Positions 54,515 to 62,691 are shown, counted from the stretch's first letter. The stretch is 64,000 nucleotides of DNA from Bacteroidota bacterium (GCA_016708845.1 JADJFB010000005.1:1-64000); one strand, 5' to 3'. Notes: generated by a model not told the origin, from the sequence alone. Program-made: numbers and translations.

Positions 54515-54692
54515 GGAGAGATTAATTTACATGCGTATACAACATAATACACCAAATAATTGGTATTCGAAGGCATGTCTAAAATGTAAAAAAAAATATA
54601 CTATCAATAGAATTACCAAGCCCGAAATTGATGAAGAACTAAACTATTGTTTTGATTGTGTCCAAAAGGATGTTTATGATTACACAGGATAA
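54507..54692 (+). CDS. Small zinc-ribbon-like protein
   Basis: The 61-residue product has two CxxC pairs, ACLKCKKKY and YCFDCVQKD, 23 residues apart, which can hold a zinc ion. The remaining sequence is basic then acidic. The ATG at 54507 overlaps the previous gene. A second ATG at 54531 is preceded by AAGGAG and would give 53 residues, keeping both Cys pairs. Function is unknown. It lies 41 bp before the antiporter gene. Confidence 0.5.
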   Translation: MNKERLIYMRIQHNTPNNWYSKACLKCKKKYTINRITKPEIDEELNYCFDCVQKDVYDYTG

Positions 54693-54733
54693 ATGAATTA
54701 CAATACGTAAATTTTATCTTATCTTTATCTCCT

Positions 54734-55960
54734 ATGTTAGAATTTTTTGCCATTATTATTACTATATCTGCTGTTTTTGGTTACATCAATCACAAATGGT
54801 TAAAATTACCTACCACTATTGGCGTTATGCTAATTAGTGTTGTATTGGGTATTGCTTTAAAAATTATTGAAACCATCAATCCTACTTATATTTCTCCATT
54901 AAGAGATTTTCTAACTGGATTTGACTTTAGTGCATTTGTGCTTGATTTTATTTTATGTTTTTTATTATTTGCAGGAGCATTACATGTAAAAATAGGACAG
55001 CTGAAAGGCGCTAAAGCAACTGTGTTTTCCTACGCTACTTTAGGTGTTTTAATCTCCACCTTATTAATTGGCCTAGCAACTCATGTAGTTATTGGTTGGT
55101 TTGGCATTCAGCTTGATTTAATTTCCTGTTTTTTATTTGGTTCTTTAATCTCACCTACCGACCCTATTGCTGTTATTGGTATTTTATCCAAATACAAAAT
55201 TCCTCAAAAATTAAAAACTGAAATTATTGGTGAATCATTATTTAACGATGGTGTTGGAGTAGTAATTTTTGCTGTTATTTATTCGATTATATTGGGCGGT
55301 AAAGAAGCCTTTACCCTTGGCAATATATTTGAAATATTTGCGGTAGAAGTTTTTGGCGGCATTGGTATTGGTTTATTAATTGGCTATGCAGGATACTTTT
55401 TAATGAAATCAATAGACCATTACCAAACCGAAATTTTAATGACGCTTGCTGTTGTTACAGGTGGTTACACCATAGCCTCACATTTTCACGCATCAGGCCC
55501 TTTGGCTATGGTAGTTGCAGGTTTAATTATTGGAAATAAAGGAAAAGAATTTGCGATGTCGGACACTACAGCAGAATATGTAGATAAATTTTGGGAGTTG
55601 ATTGATGAAATTTGCAATACTATTTTATTTGTTTTAATGGGGCTAGAAATATTTTTAGTGCCTTACGATACAAATTATATTATAATAGGCTCAATACTTA
55701 TTGTGGTAGTATTAATTGGCAGATACATTTCGTTACTTCCTGCTTTCTTTCTATTTAATAGAAAAGAACCAAGAAAGAAATTGAATTTAGCTGTGCTAAC
55801 TTGGGGAGGATTGCGAGGAGGGATTTCTATTGCGCTTGCATTATCATTAACTAATAAAATTGAAGGAAGTAGTTTATTTATTGTAAGCACGTATTGCATT
55901 GTACTGTTTTCAATCTTAGTTCAAGGATTAAGTATTAAGAAATTGCTTTCAAAATACTAA
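54734..55960 (+). CDS. Na+/H+ antiporter, NhaP/CPA1 family
   Basis: The 408-residue protein has 12 or 13 hydrophobic segments. Motifs typical of CPA1 exchangers are FGSLISPTDPIAVIGILSKY, IIGESLFNDGVGVVIFAVIY with the ND pair, and WGGLRGGISIALALSLTNKI. They form the ion-binding core. It exchanges external H+ for internal Na+ (or K+). No C-terminal regulatory tail is present. It ends 26 bp inside the 3' end of the small minus-strand gene at 55935. Confidence 0.92.
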   Translation: MLEFFAIIITISAVFGYINHKWLKLPTTIGVMLISVVLGIALKIIETINPTYISPLRDFLTGFDFSAFVLDFILCFLLFAGALHVKIGQLKGAKATVFSYATLGVLISTLLIGLATHVVIGWFGIQLDLISCFLFGSLISPTDPIAVIGILSKYKIPQKLKTEIIGESLFNDGVGVVIFAVIYSIILGGKEAFTLGNIFEIFAVEVFGGIGIGLLIGYAGYFLMKSIDHYQTEILMTLAVVTGGYTIASHFHASGPLAMVVAGLIIGNKGKEFAMSDTTAEYVDKFWELIDEICNTILFVLMGLEIFLVPYDTNYIIIGSILIVVVLIGRYISLLPAFFLFNRKEPRKKLNLAVLTWGGLRGGISIALALSLTNKIEGSSLFIVSTYCIVLFSILVQGLSIKKLLSKY

Positions 55961-56105
55961 ATATATTAAACTTATTTAAGGTAATGGTTTGTACATTTTG
56001 TAATCTTCCTTTTGAAAAATCAGTATCTAAAATTTTAACACTTGAATTTTGTGAAAATGCGCCATTTGTAAAAACGATCAATATCAAAAATACTTTCAAT
56101 TTCAT
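55935..56105 (-). CDS. Short exported peptide coupled to arsG, possibly truncated
   Basis: The ATG at 56105 overlaps the arsG stop as TAATG. The 56-residue product has a good signal peptide (MKLKVFLILIVFTNGAFSQN) and then SSVKILDTDFSKGRLQNVQT before the stop at 55935-55937. It overlaps the antiporter 3' end by 26 bp on the other strand. The signal peptide and coupling argue it is real. The abrupt end suggests the downstream part was lost or is frameshifted. Confidence 0.45.
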   Translation of the reverse strand: MKLKVFLILIVFTNGAFSQNSSVKILDTDFSKGRLQNVQTITLNKFNIFSILKAIS

Positions 56106-56821
56106 TATTCAATCACTTTTAAATAAATTAAAATATAATATAGGCCTGTTAAAACAAATAATAAACCAGCCACGATGCGCATGACTTTTTCAGTTTTTTG
56201 AATAATTTTAAAATACTTTCCTAATTGAGAAATACTGAATGCAATAACACCCGTAAAAAACATAACCAATGTTCCAGCGCCAATGGCATAAAAAACAGGG
56301 TACATAAAACTTGCTTCGTGTTTTATACTCATAGGTATTAATGCGCCAAAATATAAAGCCCCACTATAAGGACAAAAAGCCATGGCAAATAAAGCTCCTA
56401 ATAAAAATGCTCCAAGTAATCCTTTTTCTTTAAACTTATCGCTCCATTTTTCTGTAAAATTACCTTTACCTAAAAAGTCGAGTTTAATAACGTTTAACAT
56501 CACCAAACCAACAAGTACCATGATTGGTCCAACAAATTTTTCACCATTACCCTGAAAAAATTTAGCCACGTGAAATTTACTTGCTCCAAAAATAATAATG
56601 AGTGCAATAGTTGTGTATGTAAATGCTAAGCCTAAAGTATATAATAATCCACTTAATAAAACCTTTTTTTTACCCGCTGAATTATTTTTTGAAATAAAAG
56701 CAATAGCCGTAATATTAGTGGCTAAAGGACAAGGACTAATTGCTGTAAGAATACCTAATAGCAAAGCAGAAACTAAAGGAAAGTTACTGCTATTCATCCA
56801 TTGATAAAGTGTTTCAGTCAT
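56105..56821 (-). CDS. ArsG-like membrane permease (DsbD/CcdA superfamily)
   Basis: The 238-residue protein has six helices and Cys/Pro motifs of the DsbD/CcdA fold, TAISPCPLATNITAIAFISK (residues 25-44) and AMAFCPYSGALYFGALI (about 150-166). It matches the family called ArsG, a permease described next to arsF and linked to aromatic arsenicals. It may pass reducing power or export a compound across the inner membrane. It overlaps the ArsF-like gene by 1 bp, so they are cotranscribed. No arsB or acr3 is nearby. Confidence 0.85.
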   Translation of the reverse strand: MTETLYQWMNSSNFPLVSALLLGILTAISPCPLATNITAIAFISKNNSAGKKKVLLSGLLYTLGLAFTYTTIALIIIFGASKFHVAKFFQGNGEKFVGPIMVLVGLVMLNVIKLDFLGKGNFTEKWSDKFKEKGLLGAFLLGALFAMAFCPYSGALYFGALIPMSIKHEASFMYPVFYAIGAGTLVMFFTGVIAFSISQLGKYFKIIQKTEKVMRIVAGLLFVLTGLYYILIYLKVIE

Positions 56822-57264
56822 TATTTAAGAATGGCATCTATCATTGTTTTTAACTCAGAAATATACACTTCATCATCGTTCGCTTTTTCAAATGCAAAGT
56901 CGCTACAATCCACAATACTATCTTTTCCATTCACCACTTTGTTAATCATTAAAGCTGTGCCAGTTGCCTGAAATTTTTCCGCTAACTTTTCGTTTTTCTC
57001 ATCATCTACATCAATGATTGAAAATACAATAGTGCTATCTTTCAGCTGTGCTGCAAAATAGGTATTTAAAGCAGTTTTAGTATTAGCTTTCATGTTTTTG
57101 CATGTTTCGCACTGACGAGTACCATGAAAACAATACACTTCTATTCTATTTAGTTTAACACTACTAACAGACACTTCCGAAGTTTTAACTTCATTTGTTG
57201 GCACTGAATTATTACAAGCTGTGAATAATAAAACTGCACTAAGTAGTATAAATAATCCTTTCAT
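56821..57264 (-). CDS. ArsF-like thioredoxin-fold lipoprotein
   Basis: The 147-residue product has a lipoprotein signal (MKGLFILLSAVLLFTACNNS) and a thioredoxin-like core with VYCFHGTRQCETCKNMKANT. The HGTRxCxTC motif is diagnostic of the ArsF-like family. The N-terminal Cys pair suggests a redox partner that receives electrons from ArsG. It lies next to ArsG and 1 bp after the DinB gene stop. It is probably anchored in the periplasm. Confidence 0.85.
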   Translation of the reverse strand: MKGLFILLSAVLLFTACNNSVPTNEVKTSEVSVSSVKLNRIEVYCFHGTRQCETCKNMKANTKTALNTYFAAQLKDSTIVFSIIDVDDEKNEKLAEKFQATGTALMINKVVNGKDSIVDCSDFAFEKANDDEVYISELKTMIDAILK

Positions 57265-57265
57265 T

Positions 57266-57711
57266 TTAATTAGCGTATTTTAAGATTAAACCTATTTGTC
57301 CTGCATGATAAGCAGTGTGTGAAACAATACGAGCTAAGGCTTCTGCTTTTGTGACTGTTCCAAACTCGACTGTGGTTACATTTGAACTCCAATCACTATC
57401 CAGATGTTTTAAGATGGCTTGTTCTAATACCTTTGCAGCATCTTCCAATAAAATTAACTCAGCTTCCAAATTCGTAAACTTACCCGTATCATGAATAGTT
57501 TTGCCAACTGTTTGCATAGTTACTTTAATATCTAAACCAAATACATTTTTGGCAAATAAATGTTCTACTTCGCCAATATGTTGCAACAAAAATCCAATTG
57601 AATTTGAATTTGGATGCAGCTTTTTGTCAAATCACTTTCTTTAAGGTTTGGCAATTGATTTGTTAAACGGGTTCTACCCATTTTAAACATCTGTAATAAT
57701 TCTTGTGTCAT
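57266..57711 (-). CDS. DinB-family protein (frameshifted)
   Basis: The start at 57711 reads MTQELLQMFKMGRTRLTNQL and PNLKESDLTK. The A run at about 57620 lacks one base, and the frame resumes as LHPNSNSIGFLLQHIGEVEH. It continues with a helical DinB core ending TKAEALARIVSHTAYHAGQI. The three His of the DinB metal site are plausible in QHIGEVEH and SHTAYHAG. DinB proteins include thiol transferases and putative metal-dependent enzymes. The substrate is unknown. About 148 residues after repair. It lies within the ArsR-linked operon. Confidence 0.82.
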
Positions 57712-57713
57712 AA

Positions 57714-58241
57714 TTATTTTTTATCAGCTGGTTTTTTACAAGTACCATCAGGATTACAATCTTTACTATTTGGATCTGCACAACAAGCTTTCTTTTCTCC
57801 ACCCGTCAAAGTTGGTAACCCTTTTTCGCTCTATGCATTCATACCGCCCTCCATATTAGCGATGTTTTTAAATCCATTTGCTTGTAAGAGTTCTTGTGCT
57901 TTACCACTTCTGCCACCGCTTCTGCAAACAACTACTACTTGTTTATCTTTAGGCACTTCAGATAAACGAGTTTCTAATTCGCCTAAAGGAATATGTTTAA
58001 TGTTAGAGACATCGTAAGACTTTTCAGCTAATTCATCAGCCTCTCTCACATCAATTAATAAAGCACCTTCCTTACTCAACGCTAATGCTTCATCAGCAGT
58101 AACTTCAGTTTTTGGGCTGATAAAATTTAAAGAATCTGACTGCGTTACAACACCATCCTTTGCTGAATCAGATGTTGTAGGGCTGCAAGCCATTACGAAA
58201 ATGCTCACGATAGATGATAAAATGATTACTGTTTTTTTCAT
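57714..58241 (-). CDS. Rhodanese-like lipoprotein with Cys-rich tail (in-frame TAG)
   Basis: A lipoprotein signal (MKKTVIILSSIVSIFVMACS) is followed by a rhodanese domain: ALLIDVREADELAEKSYDVS, IKHIPLGELETRLSEVPKDK and VVVVCRSGGRSGKAQELLQA with the active Cys loop. At 57831-57833 a TAG replaces the Trp codon of MNAWSEKGLPT. The same frame then continues with a Cys-rich tail, ACCADPNSKDCNPDGTCKKP, to the TAA at 57714-57716. So the gene is longer than the first stop suggests, at about 175 residues. It is 10 bp after the permease gene. Confidence 0.85.
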
Positions 58242-58251
58242 GTTTATTTTT

Positions 58252-59229
58252 TTATAAGATTAAATTAAAAATATATCCTGATATGATGATACATGCTGCT
58301 ACTACTCCAAAGAATATGAAAAGCATTTTTGTTGTCATTACTTTTTTAAGAAGTAATCCTTCTGGTATTGATAAACCAACAACTGCCATCATAAATGCAA
58401 TGGCTGTTCCAATTGGAATTCCTTTTTGAACCAACACTTGCATGATAGGTAAAACACCTGCGGCATTGCTATACATTGGAATACCTACTAATGTTGCTAT
58501 TGGAACTGCAAAGGGATTTTCTTTACTAATATAAGCTTCAAAAAAACCAGTTGGAATAAAACCGTGCATTAAACCACCAATAGCAATTCCAATTAATATA
58601 TAAATCGAAACGCCTTTAACAATCTCTAATGCTTCTTTTCCAATACCAGGTAAGCGTTGCATAAATGTTTGTTTTTCTTCTACATAAGTATTATCAGCAA
58701 CTTGTTTGTTCTCTAATATTTTTTTAACCCAATCCGTTAATAAATGTTCTAGTTTTAATTTACCTAAAATGTATCCTGCAATCATTGATAATACAATACC
58801 GCTCACCACATAAACAATGGTTACTTTCCAACCAAACATTCCTAAAAACATGGCCACCGAAACTGCATCAACTAATGGTGATGAAATTAAAAAGGCTAAT
58901 GTAACGCCAAGAGGAATTCCTCCTTTTACAAACCCAATAAACAAAGGCACAGAGGAGCAAGAACAAAAAGGTGTTATCGTACCAAAAAAGGATGCTAAGA
59001 AATAATCTAAGCCATACCATTTACGTTTAGTTAAAAAATTACGAACTTTTTCAATAGGAAAATAGGAATTGATAATTCCCATGATTAATGTGATGACACC
59101 TAATAGAATGAAAATTTTTATAGTGTCAAATACAAAAAAGTTCAACGCATCAGCAACTTTAGAGCCGTGCGTTAAACTAAATACGTTGTAAATTAACCAA
59201 TCTACACTATGTTGTAACCAATCAAACAT
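58252..59229 (-). CDS. Permease of the YraQ/UPF0718 (ArsP-like) family
   Basis: The 325-residue protein has eight membrane helices and the motif GTITPFCSCSSVPLFIGFVK, with Cys residues of the metal site seen in ArsP, followed by LISSPLVDAVSVAMFLGMFG. A second repeat has MYSNAAGVLPIMQVLVQKG. ArsP-type permeases export trivalent organoarsenicals. Related YraQ proteins have other, undefined substrates. The gene is flanked by two rhodaneses and a small thioredoxin. Confidence 0.88.
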   Translation of the reverse strand: MFDWLQHSVDWLIYNVFSLTHGSKVADALNFFVFDTIKIFILLGVITLIMGIINSYFPIEKVRNFLTKRKWYGLDYFLASFFGTITPFCSCSSVPLFIGFVKGGIPLGVTLAFLISSPLVDAVSVAMFLGMFGWKVTIVYVVSGIVLSMIAGYILGKLKLEHLLTDWVKKILENKQVADNTYVEEKQTFMQRLPGIGKEALEIVKGVSIYILIGIAIGGLMHGFIPTGFFEAYISKENPFAVPIATLVGIPMYSNAAGVLPIMQVLVQKGIPIGTAIAFMMAVVGLSIPEGLLLKKVMTTKMLFIFFGVVAACIIISGYIFNLIL

Positions 59230-59240
59230 CTTTAATTATT

Positions 59241-59690
59241 TTAGCAACAGTCTCCACTCCCACCGCATTTGTCAGAAGTACTTTTTGTATTTACTGTAGT
59301 CGACTCTGTATTTGTTGAACAACAACTAGTGTTTTGAGAATTTTGTATTACTGAAGCTGTATTACCCTTTGTTGGAAAACCTTTTGTTGCCCAACGAATC
59401 ATACCATGTTCCATATTAACAACCTTAGTATAACCGTGGTTTACTAAAAATCCAGCAGCTCTTAAACTTCTTGCTCCGCTTCTACAAACTACAACCACCT
59501 CTTTATCTTGTGGTATTTCGTTGAAGCGTTCTTCAAATTCACTTAATGGAATATTGATGATATTTGGAACATCGTAAGCTAGCTCAGCTACTTCATCTTT
59601 TTCACGCACATCAACTAATAATGCACCATTTTTTACCCACGTTTGTGTGGTTGTAGGACAAATTTCTTTTACTAATGATTGCTTTTCCAT
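59241..59690 (-). CDS. Rhodanese-like protein with Cys-rich C-terminus
   Basis: The 149-residue protein is a single rhodanese domain (GALLVDVREKDEVAELAYDV, CRSGARSLRAAGFLVNHGY with active Cys69, VNMEHGMIRWATKGFPT). The tail holds TSCCSTNTES and KCGGSGDCC with Cys123, 124, 142, 148 and 149. It has no signal peptide, so it is cytoplasmic, in contrast to the lipoprotein rhodanese downstream. The Cys tail may bind metal or a thiol. The gene is 10 bp after the thioredoxin-like gene. Confidence 0.88.
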   Translation of the reverse strand: MEKQSLVKEICPTTTQTWVKNGALLVDVREKDEVAELAYDVPNIINIPLSEFEERFNEIPQDKEVVVVCRSGARSLRAAGFLVNHGYTKVVNMEHGMIRWATKGFPTKGNTASVIQNSQNTSCCSTNTESTTVNTKSTSDKCGGSGDCC

Positions 59691-59700
59691 AGTGTAATTT

Positions 59701-59940
59701 TTAAGCAGTTAATAATTGTCTTATCTCACTAATGTCTGCGACACGACCCTTTACTTTAATAACTTCATCAATCATTAATACGGGTGTTGTCAATACATTG
59801 TATTTCATCATTTCTTCAATGTCATCAATTTTAGTAACATCTGCATCAATGCCAGTTTGTTTTATTGCTTCTAATACATTGTTGTAAGTTGTGGTGCATT
59901 TTGCGCAACCTGGTCCTAATACTTTAATATGCTTTTTCAT
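59701..59940 (-). CDS. Small thioredoxin-fold protein with CxxC
   Basis: The 79-residue product starts MKKHIKVLGPGCAKCTTTYN with Cys12 and Cys15, then VTKIDDIEEMMKYNVLTTPV with the cis-Pro of the fold and ends GRVADISEIRQLLTA. It matches the redox-active disulfide protein 2/TRX family found beside ArsP-type permeases. It probably donates electrons to a partner in the operon. It is the first gene after the ArsR-type operator at 59985. Confidence 0.88.
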   Translation of the reverse strand: MKKHIKVLGPGCAKCTTTYNNVLEAIKQTGIDADVTKIDDIEEMMKYNVLTTPVLMIDEVIKVKGRVADISEIRQLLTA

Positions 59941-59984
59941 ATGTTTAAATTATTATTTATAATAAATTTACTTTCTATTCGAAT

Positions 59985-60000
59985 TTCGTAATATGACGAA
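59985..60000. promoter_or_regulatory. ArsR operator before the thioredoxin/rhodanese/permease genes
   Basis: TTCGTAATATGACGAA contains the inverted repeat TTCGT-N6-ACGAA, the same as the site at 60335-60349. It lies 45 bp upstream of the thioredoxin-like gene and inside the gap after arsR. Confidence 0.7.
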
Positions 60001-60017
60001 TATCACATTCAATTTTT

Positions 60018-60317
60018 TTAATCGAAGAATCCAATCATTAAACCTTTCGCTAAATGCCAATTGTCTTTATTAATGCAGTACTTTGTTTTTGGAGGATCAA
60101 TTTCTCCTTGTATTAATCCTGCTTCTCTTAATACCTTTAAATGTTGTGATAAAGTACTATTAGCAATGGGAAGGACTTCAGCCATATCGCCATGAAAACA
60201 ACAGCTTTGTTTTGATAATTGTTGAAGGATGGCTACGCGAACAGGATGCCCTAATGCATTGCTAAATTTTGCAATTAATTCTTGTTTATCAGTATATTTT
60301 TTTGTTTCGGTTGGCAT
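60018..60317 (-). CDS. ArsR-family transcriptional repressor
   Basis: The start at 60317 (MPTETKKYTDKQELIAKFSN) is chosen over the in-frame ATG at 60368 because the palindromic operator at 60333-60350 lies in front of it, and the longer version would translate that site. The 99 residues form a winged helix with GHPVRVAILQQLSKQSCCFH (Cys39, Cys40), NSTLSQHLKVLREAGLIQGE as recognition helix, and Cys81. The adjacent Cys pair could bind a trivalent metalloid or react with persulfide. It precedes the long operon ending at 55935. Confidence 0.9.
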   Translation of the reverse strand: MPTETKKYTDKQELIAKFSNALGHPVRVAILQQLSKQSCCFHGDMAEVLPIANSTLSQHLKVLREAGLIQGEIDPPKTKYCINKDNWHLAKGLMIGFFD

Positions 60318-60332
60318 TGTTATAACTTTTGT

Positions 60333-60350
60333 GTTCGTAAAAATACGAAC
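60333..60350. promoter_or_regulatory. ArsR operator at its own promoter
   Basis: GTTCGTAAAAATACGAAC is a palindrome (arms GTTCGTA/TACGAAC) 16 bp upstream of the arsR start. Confidence 0.75.
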
Positions 60351-60545
60351 AGAATACAAAAGCAACAATTAATATTTGTTAAATATGTACGAGACAAAGT
60401 TGATTATATAAATACTTAAAAGTATTACAGGATAATAAATAGAAATTACAAAATTCACACCTTATTAATTTATAGGCTCTTTTCAATAAATGTAAAAGAG
60501 TATTAAATTAAAAAAGACTTATAAATACAATTTCCATCTCTCAAA

Positions 60546-60839
60546 TTAATGCTCATAAAGCCTTAATTTATTTTGGGTTTCAATTAATTCCTTTTGTAAA
60601 CTATTCATACGTTTCAATAAATGAGAAATCACATCTATTCCTTCCATATTAATATCTAATTCATAATGCATACGCATCATTTTTTCAACCTCATTTAATT
60701 GCTCTTGATGCATGTATTTATTATCATCATGAATAATCACTTCAATTAATCCAAATTGATGTAGAGAATCAATAAATGAAAACTCAATCTCATGATTGGC
60801 ACAAAAATGTTCTATTAATATTAAATCTCTAGTTTCCAT
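60546..60839 (-). CDS. cbpM: Chaperone modulator CbpM
   Basis: The 97-residue helical protein (METRDLILIEHFCANHEIEF, MHQEQLNEVEKMMRMHYELD, INMEGIDVISHLLKRM) matches CbpM, the MerR-like partner that inhibits CbpA's J-domain. A Cys in HFCANHE is typical. The gene overlaps the end of the cbpA gene by 11 bp on the same strand, as in other genomes. The C-terminal coil (LLKRMNSLQKELIETQNKLR) probably drives pairing. Confidence 0.9.
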   Translation of the reverse strand: METRDLILIEHFCANHEIEFSFIDSLHQFGLIEVIIHDDNKYMHQEQLNEVEKMMRMHYELDINMEGIDVISHLLKRMNSLQKELIETQNKLRLYEH

Positions 60840-61740
60840 TTGCTCTCAATTTAGATAATTCAGTAAATAATTCTTTTTCTTTTTCGGTTAAATTAGTAGG
60901 AAGCTTAACATTGTATGTGATATATAAATCACCAAACTCACCTTCTTTTTTATAAACAGGGAATCCTTTTCCTTTTAATTTAACCTTTGTATTACTTTGA
61001 GTTTCGGGTGCTACTTTTAACTTCACTTTTCCGTCCAAAGTATCTACTTGTAAATCGCCTCCTAACATAGCTGTATATAAATCTAAATCTACAGTAGCAT
61101 ATAAATTACTTCCTTCTCGTTTAAATTTAGGATGATTTGCAATCGTAAACGTAATATATAAATCCCCATTTGGTCCGCCATTTGCACCAGGAGTTCCATG
61201 CCCTGCAATTTTAATGATTTGTCCATTCTCAACACCAGCAGGAATAGTTAAACGGATATTTTTACCATTAACTGTTAATGTTTGCTGTTGGGTTTTATAA
61301 ACATCCATTAAATTTAAATGATGCTCAGCATTCAAATCCTGACCTCTGAATTTAGTTTGTTTGGTTCTTCCTCCAGCACCAGATCCATACATTGATTCAA
61401 AAAACTCAGAGAAGTCTCCAGAAAAATCTCCACCACTGCCTCCATAGGATTGTTGTCCGCTACCACTGGTTCGTGATTGAGATTGTTGTTGATTGGCTTT
61501 TTCAAACTCATCCGCATGCTTCCAATCCTTACCGTACTTATCGTATTTCTTTCTTTTTTCAGGATCGCTTAAAACCTCATTGGCTTCGTTTATTTGCTGA
61601 AATTTCTTTTTAGCATTTTCATCATTCGGATTTAAATCGGGATGATACTTTCGAGCCAACTTGCGATAAGCAGTTTTAATATCTGCCTCAGTAGAAGTTT
61701 TTTGAATTTCTAATATTTTATAGTAATCAATGAATTCCAT
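60829..61740 (-). CDS. cbpA: DnaJ-like co-chaperone CbpA
   Basis: The 303-residue protein has a J-domain at residues 1-70 (YYKILEIQKTSTEADIKTAY, then RKYHPDLNPNDENAKKK with the HPD motif), a Gly/Ser/Gln-rich linker around residues 85-110, and two C-terminal substrate-binding domains (LTIPAGVENGQIIKIAGHGT, LYTAMLGGDLQVDTLDGKVK). There is no Cys-rich zinc finger, so it is CbpA and not DnaJ. It stimulates DnaK ATPase. The gene is upstream of cbpM. The 419-bp gap before it, 61741-62159, holds no gene or site that I can support. Confidence 0.93.
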   Translation of the reverse strand: MEFIDYYKILEIQKTSTEADIKTAYRKLARKYHPDLNPNDENAKKKFQQINEANEVLSDPEKRKKYDKYGKDWKHADEFEKANQQQSQSRTSGSGQQSYGGSGGDFSGDFSEFFESMYGSGAGGRTKQTKFRGQDLNAEHHLNLMDVYKTQQQTLTVNGKNIRLTIPAGVENGQIIKIAGHGTPGANGGPNGDLYITFTIANHPKFKREGSNLYATVDLDLYTAMLGGDLQVDTLDGKVKLKVAPETQSNTKVKLKGKGFPVYKKEGEFGDLYITYNVKLPTNLTEKEKELFTELSKLRANGN

Positions 61741-62159
61741 AATAATTGTATTAAATCATGTACTATATATAAATGAACAGTAATAAGATAAAGTTAGATA
61801 TAAAACTTTCAAATAGCAGTTTTATTTACTGACAATAATCATCAAATGAACTGATTATAGTTGCTGAATGAATACAAATAAAGTTTTAGCACGATACAAT
61901 CCTTTTTTGATTTATTCTTAGACGATTAAAAAACTAGTAAGATGTCCCGCAAATAATCTCAATATACTTTACGTGAATTCGTTGATCTTATCAATTATCT
62001 GAAAGAGTAATAAATTCATCTTGTTTAAAATACCAGAAAACTGTAACACATTTCAGGATTCTATAAATTTTAATTATATTTTAAACAATATCAAAGAAAT
62101 GATGTTAGATACATAAAATACAAGTTTGTATTCATAAATTAACTTAAATAAAAAAAGAC
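61741..62159. other. Intergenic region without a supported gene
   Basis: This AT-rich 419-bp stretch holds the divergent promoters of cbpA and the fasciclin gene. No hairpin or operator stands out. A short plus-strand frame at 61942-62010 (SQYTLREFVDLINYLKE after an internal TAA) is the only coding-like trace and is not called. Confidence 0.5.
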
Positions 62160-62675
62160 ATGAAAAAAATTTTGAAACCAGTTCTAGTAGCTTTATCTTT
62201 AATTTTTACAGGATTTGCTAATGCTCAAACATCAGATGTAGTAGATGTAGCAATAAGTTCTAAAGATCATACTACTTTAGTGGCAGCAGTAAAAGCAGCT
62301 GATTTAGTTACAACATTGAAAAGTAAAGGCCCTTTTACAGTATTTGCTCCATCAAATAGTGCGTTTGATAAGTTACCTAAAGGAACTGTAGAAAATTTAT
62401 TAAAACCAGAAAGTAAAGAAGCTTTAGTAAAGTTATTAACTTATCATGTAGTTGCAGGTAATTTAAAAGCAAGCGACGTTTTAGCAGCTATTAAAGCTGG
62501 AAAAGGAAAAGCAGTTGTAAAAACCGTACAAGGAGAAAATTTAACTGCTAGTTTAGAAAATGGTAAGGTGATTTTAACTGACGAAAAAGGTGGAAAAGCA
62601 GTTGTTACAGCAACTGATTTAACTGCAAGTAACGGTGTAGTGCACGTTATTGATTCAGTAGTAATGCCAAAATAA
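62160..62675 (+). CDS. Secreted fasciclin-domain protein
   Basis: The 171-residue protein has a signal peptide (MKKILKPVLVALSLIFTGFA, NAQ) and a single fasciclin (FAS1) domain: HTTLVAAVKAADLVTTLKSK, GPFTVFAPSNSAFDKLPKGT, and LLTYHVVAGNLKASDVLAAI, ending SNGVVHVIDSVVMPK. FAS1 domains mediate adhesion or bind extracellular polymers. The AAVKAADL and TVFAPSNSAF motifs are conserved. It appears monocistronic, with a strong terminator 17 bp after its stop. Confidence 0.93.
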   Translation: MKKILKPVLVALSLIFTGFANAQTSDVVDVAISSKDHTTLVAAVKAADLVTTLKSKGPFTVFAPSNSAFDKLPKGTVENLLKPESKEALVKLLTYHVVAGNLKASDVLAAIKAGKGKAVVKTVQGENLTASLENGKVILTDEKGGKAVVTATDLTASNGVVHVIDSVVMPK

Positions 62676-62691
62676 TTTTCGACAAATTCTT

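Noticed and set aside
55984..56184. Plus-strand 66-residue frame with two Cys pairs
   Set aside because: It lies opposite the coupled signal-peptide frame and the arsG end on the minus strand, and has no start signal or conserved feature.
49424..57833. TAG reassigned as a sense codon, because two genes read through TAG in frame
   Set aside because: Several intact genes in the window end in TAG (for example at 12488, 18026, 19169 and 23740), so TAG is a normal stop here.
60477..60500. CTCTTTT/AAAAGAG hairpin as terminator of cbpM
   Set aside because: The stem is all weak pairs with a long loop and is not followed by a T run on the minus strand.
61942..62010. Short frame MSRK-TAA-SQYTLREFVDLINYLKE
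   Set aside because: It is only 22 codons with an internal stop. The helix-like end is suggestive but too short to support.
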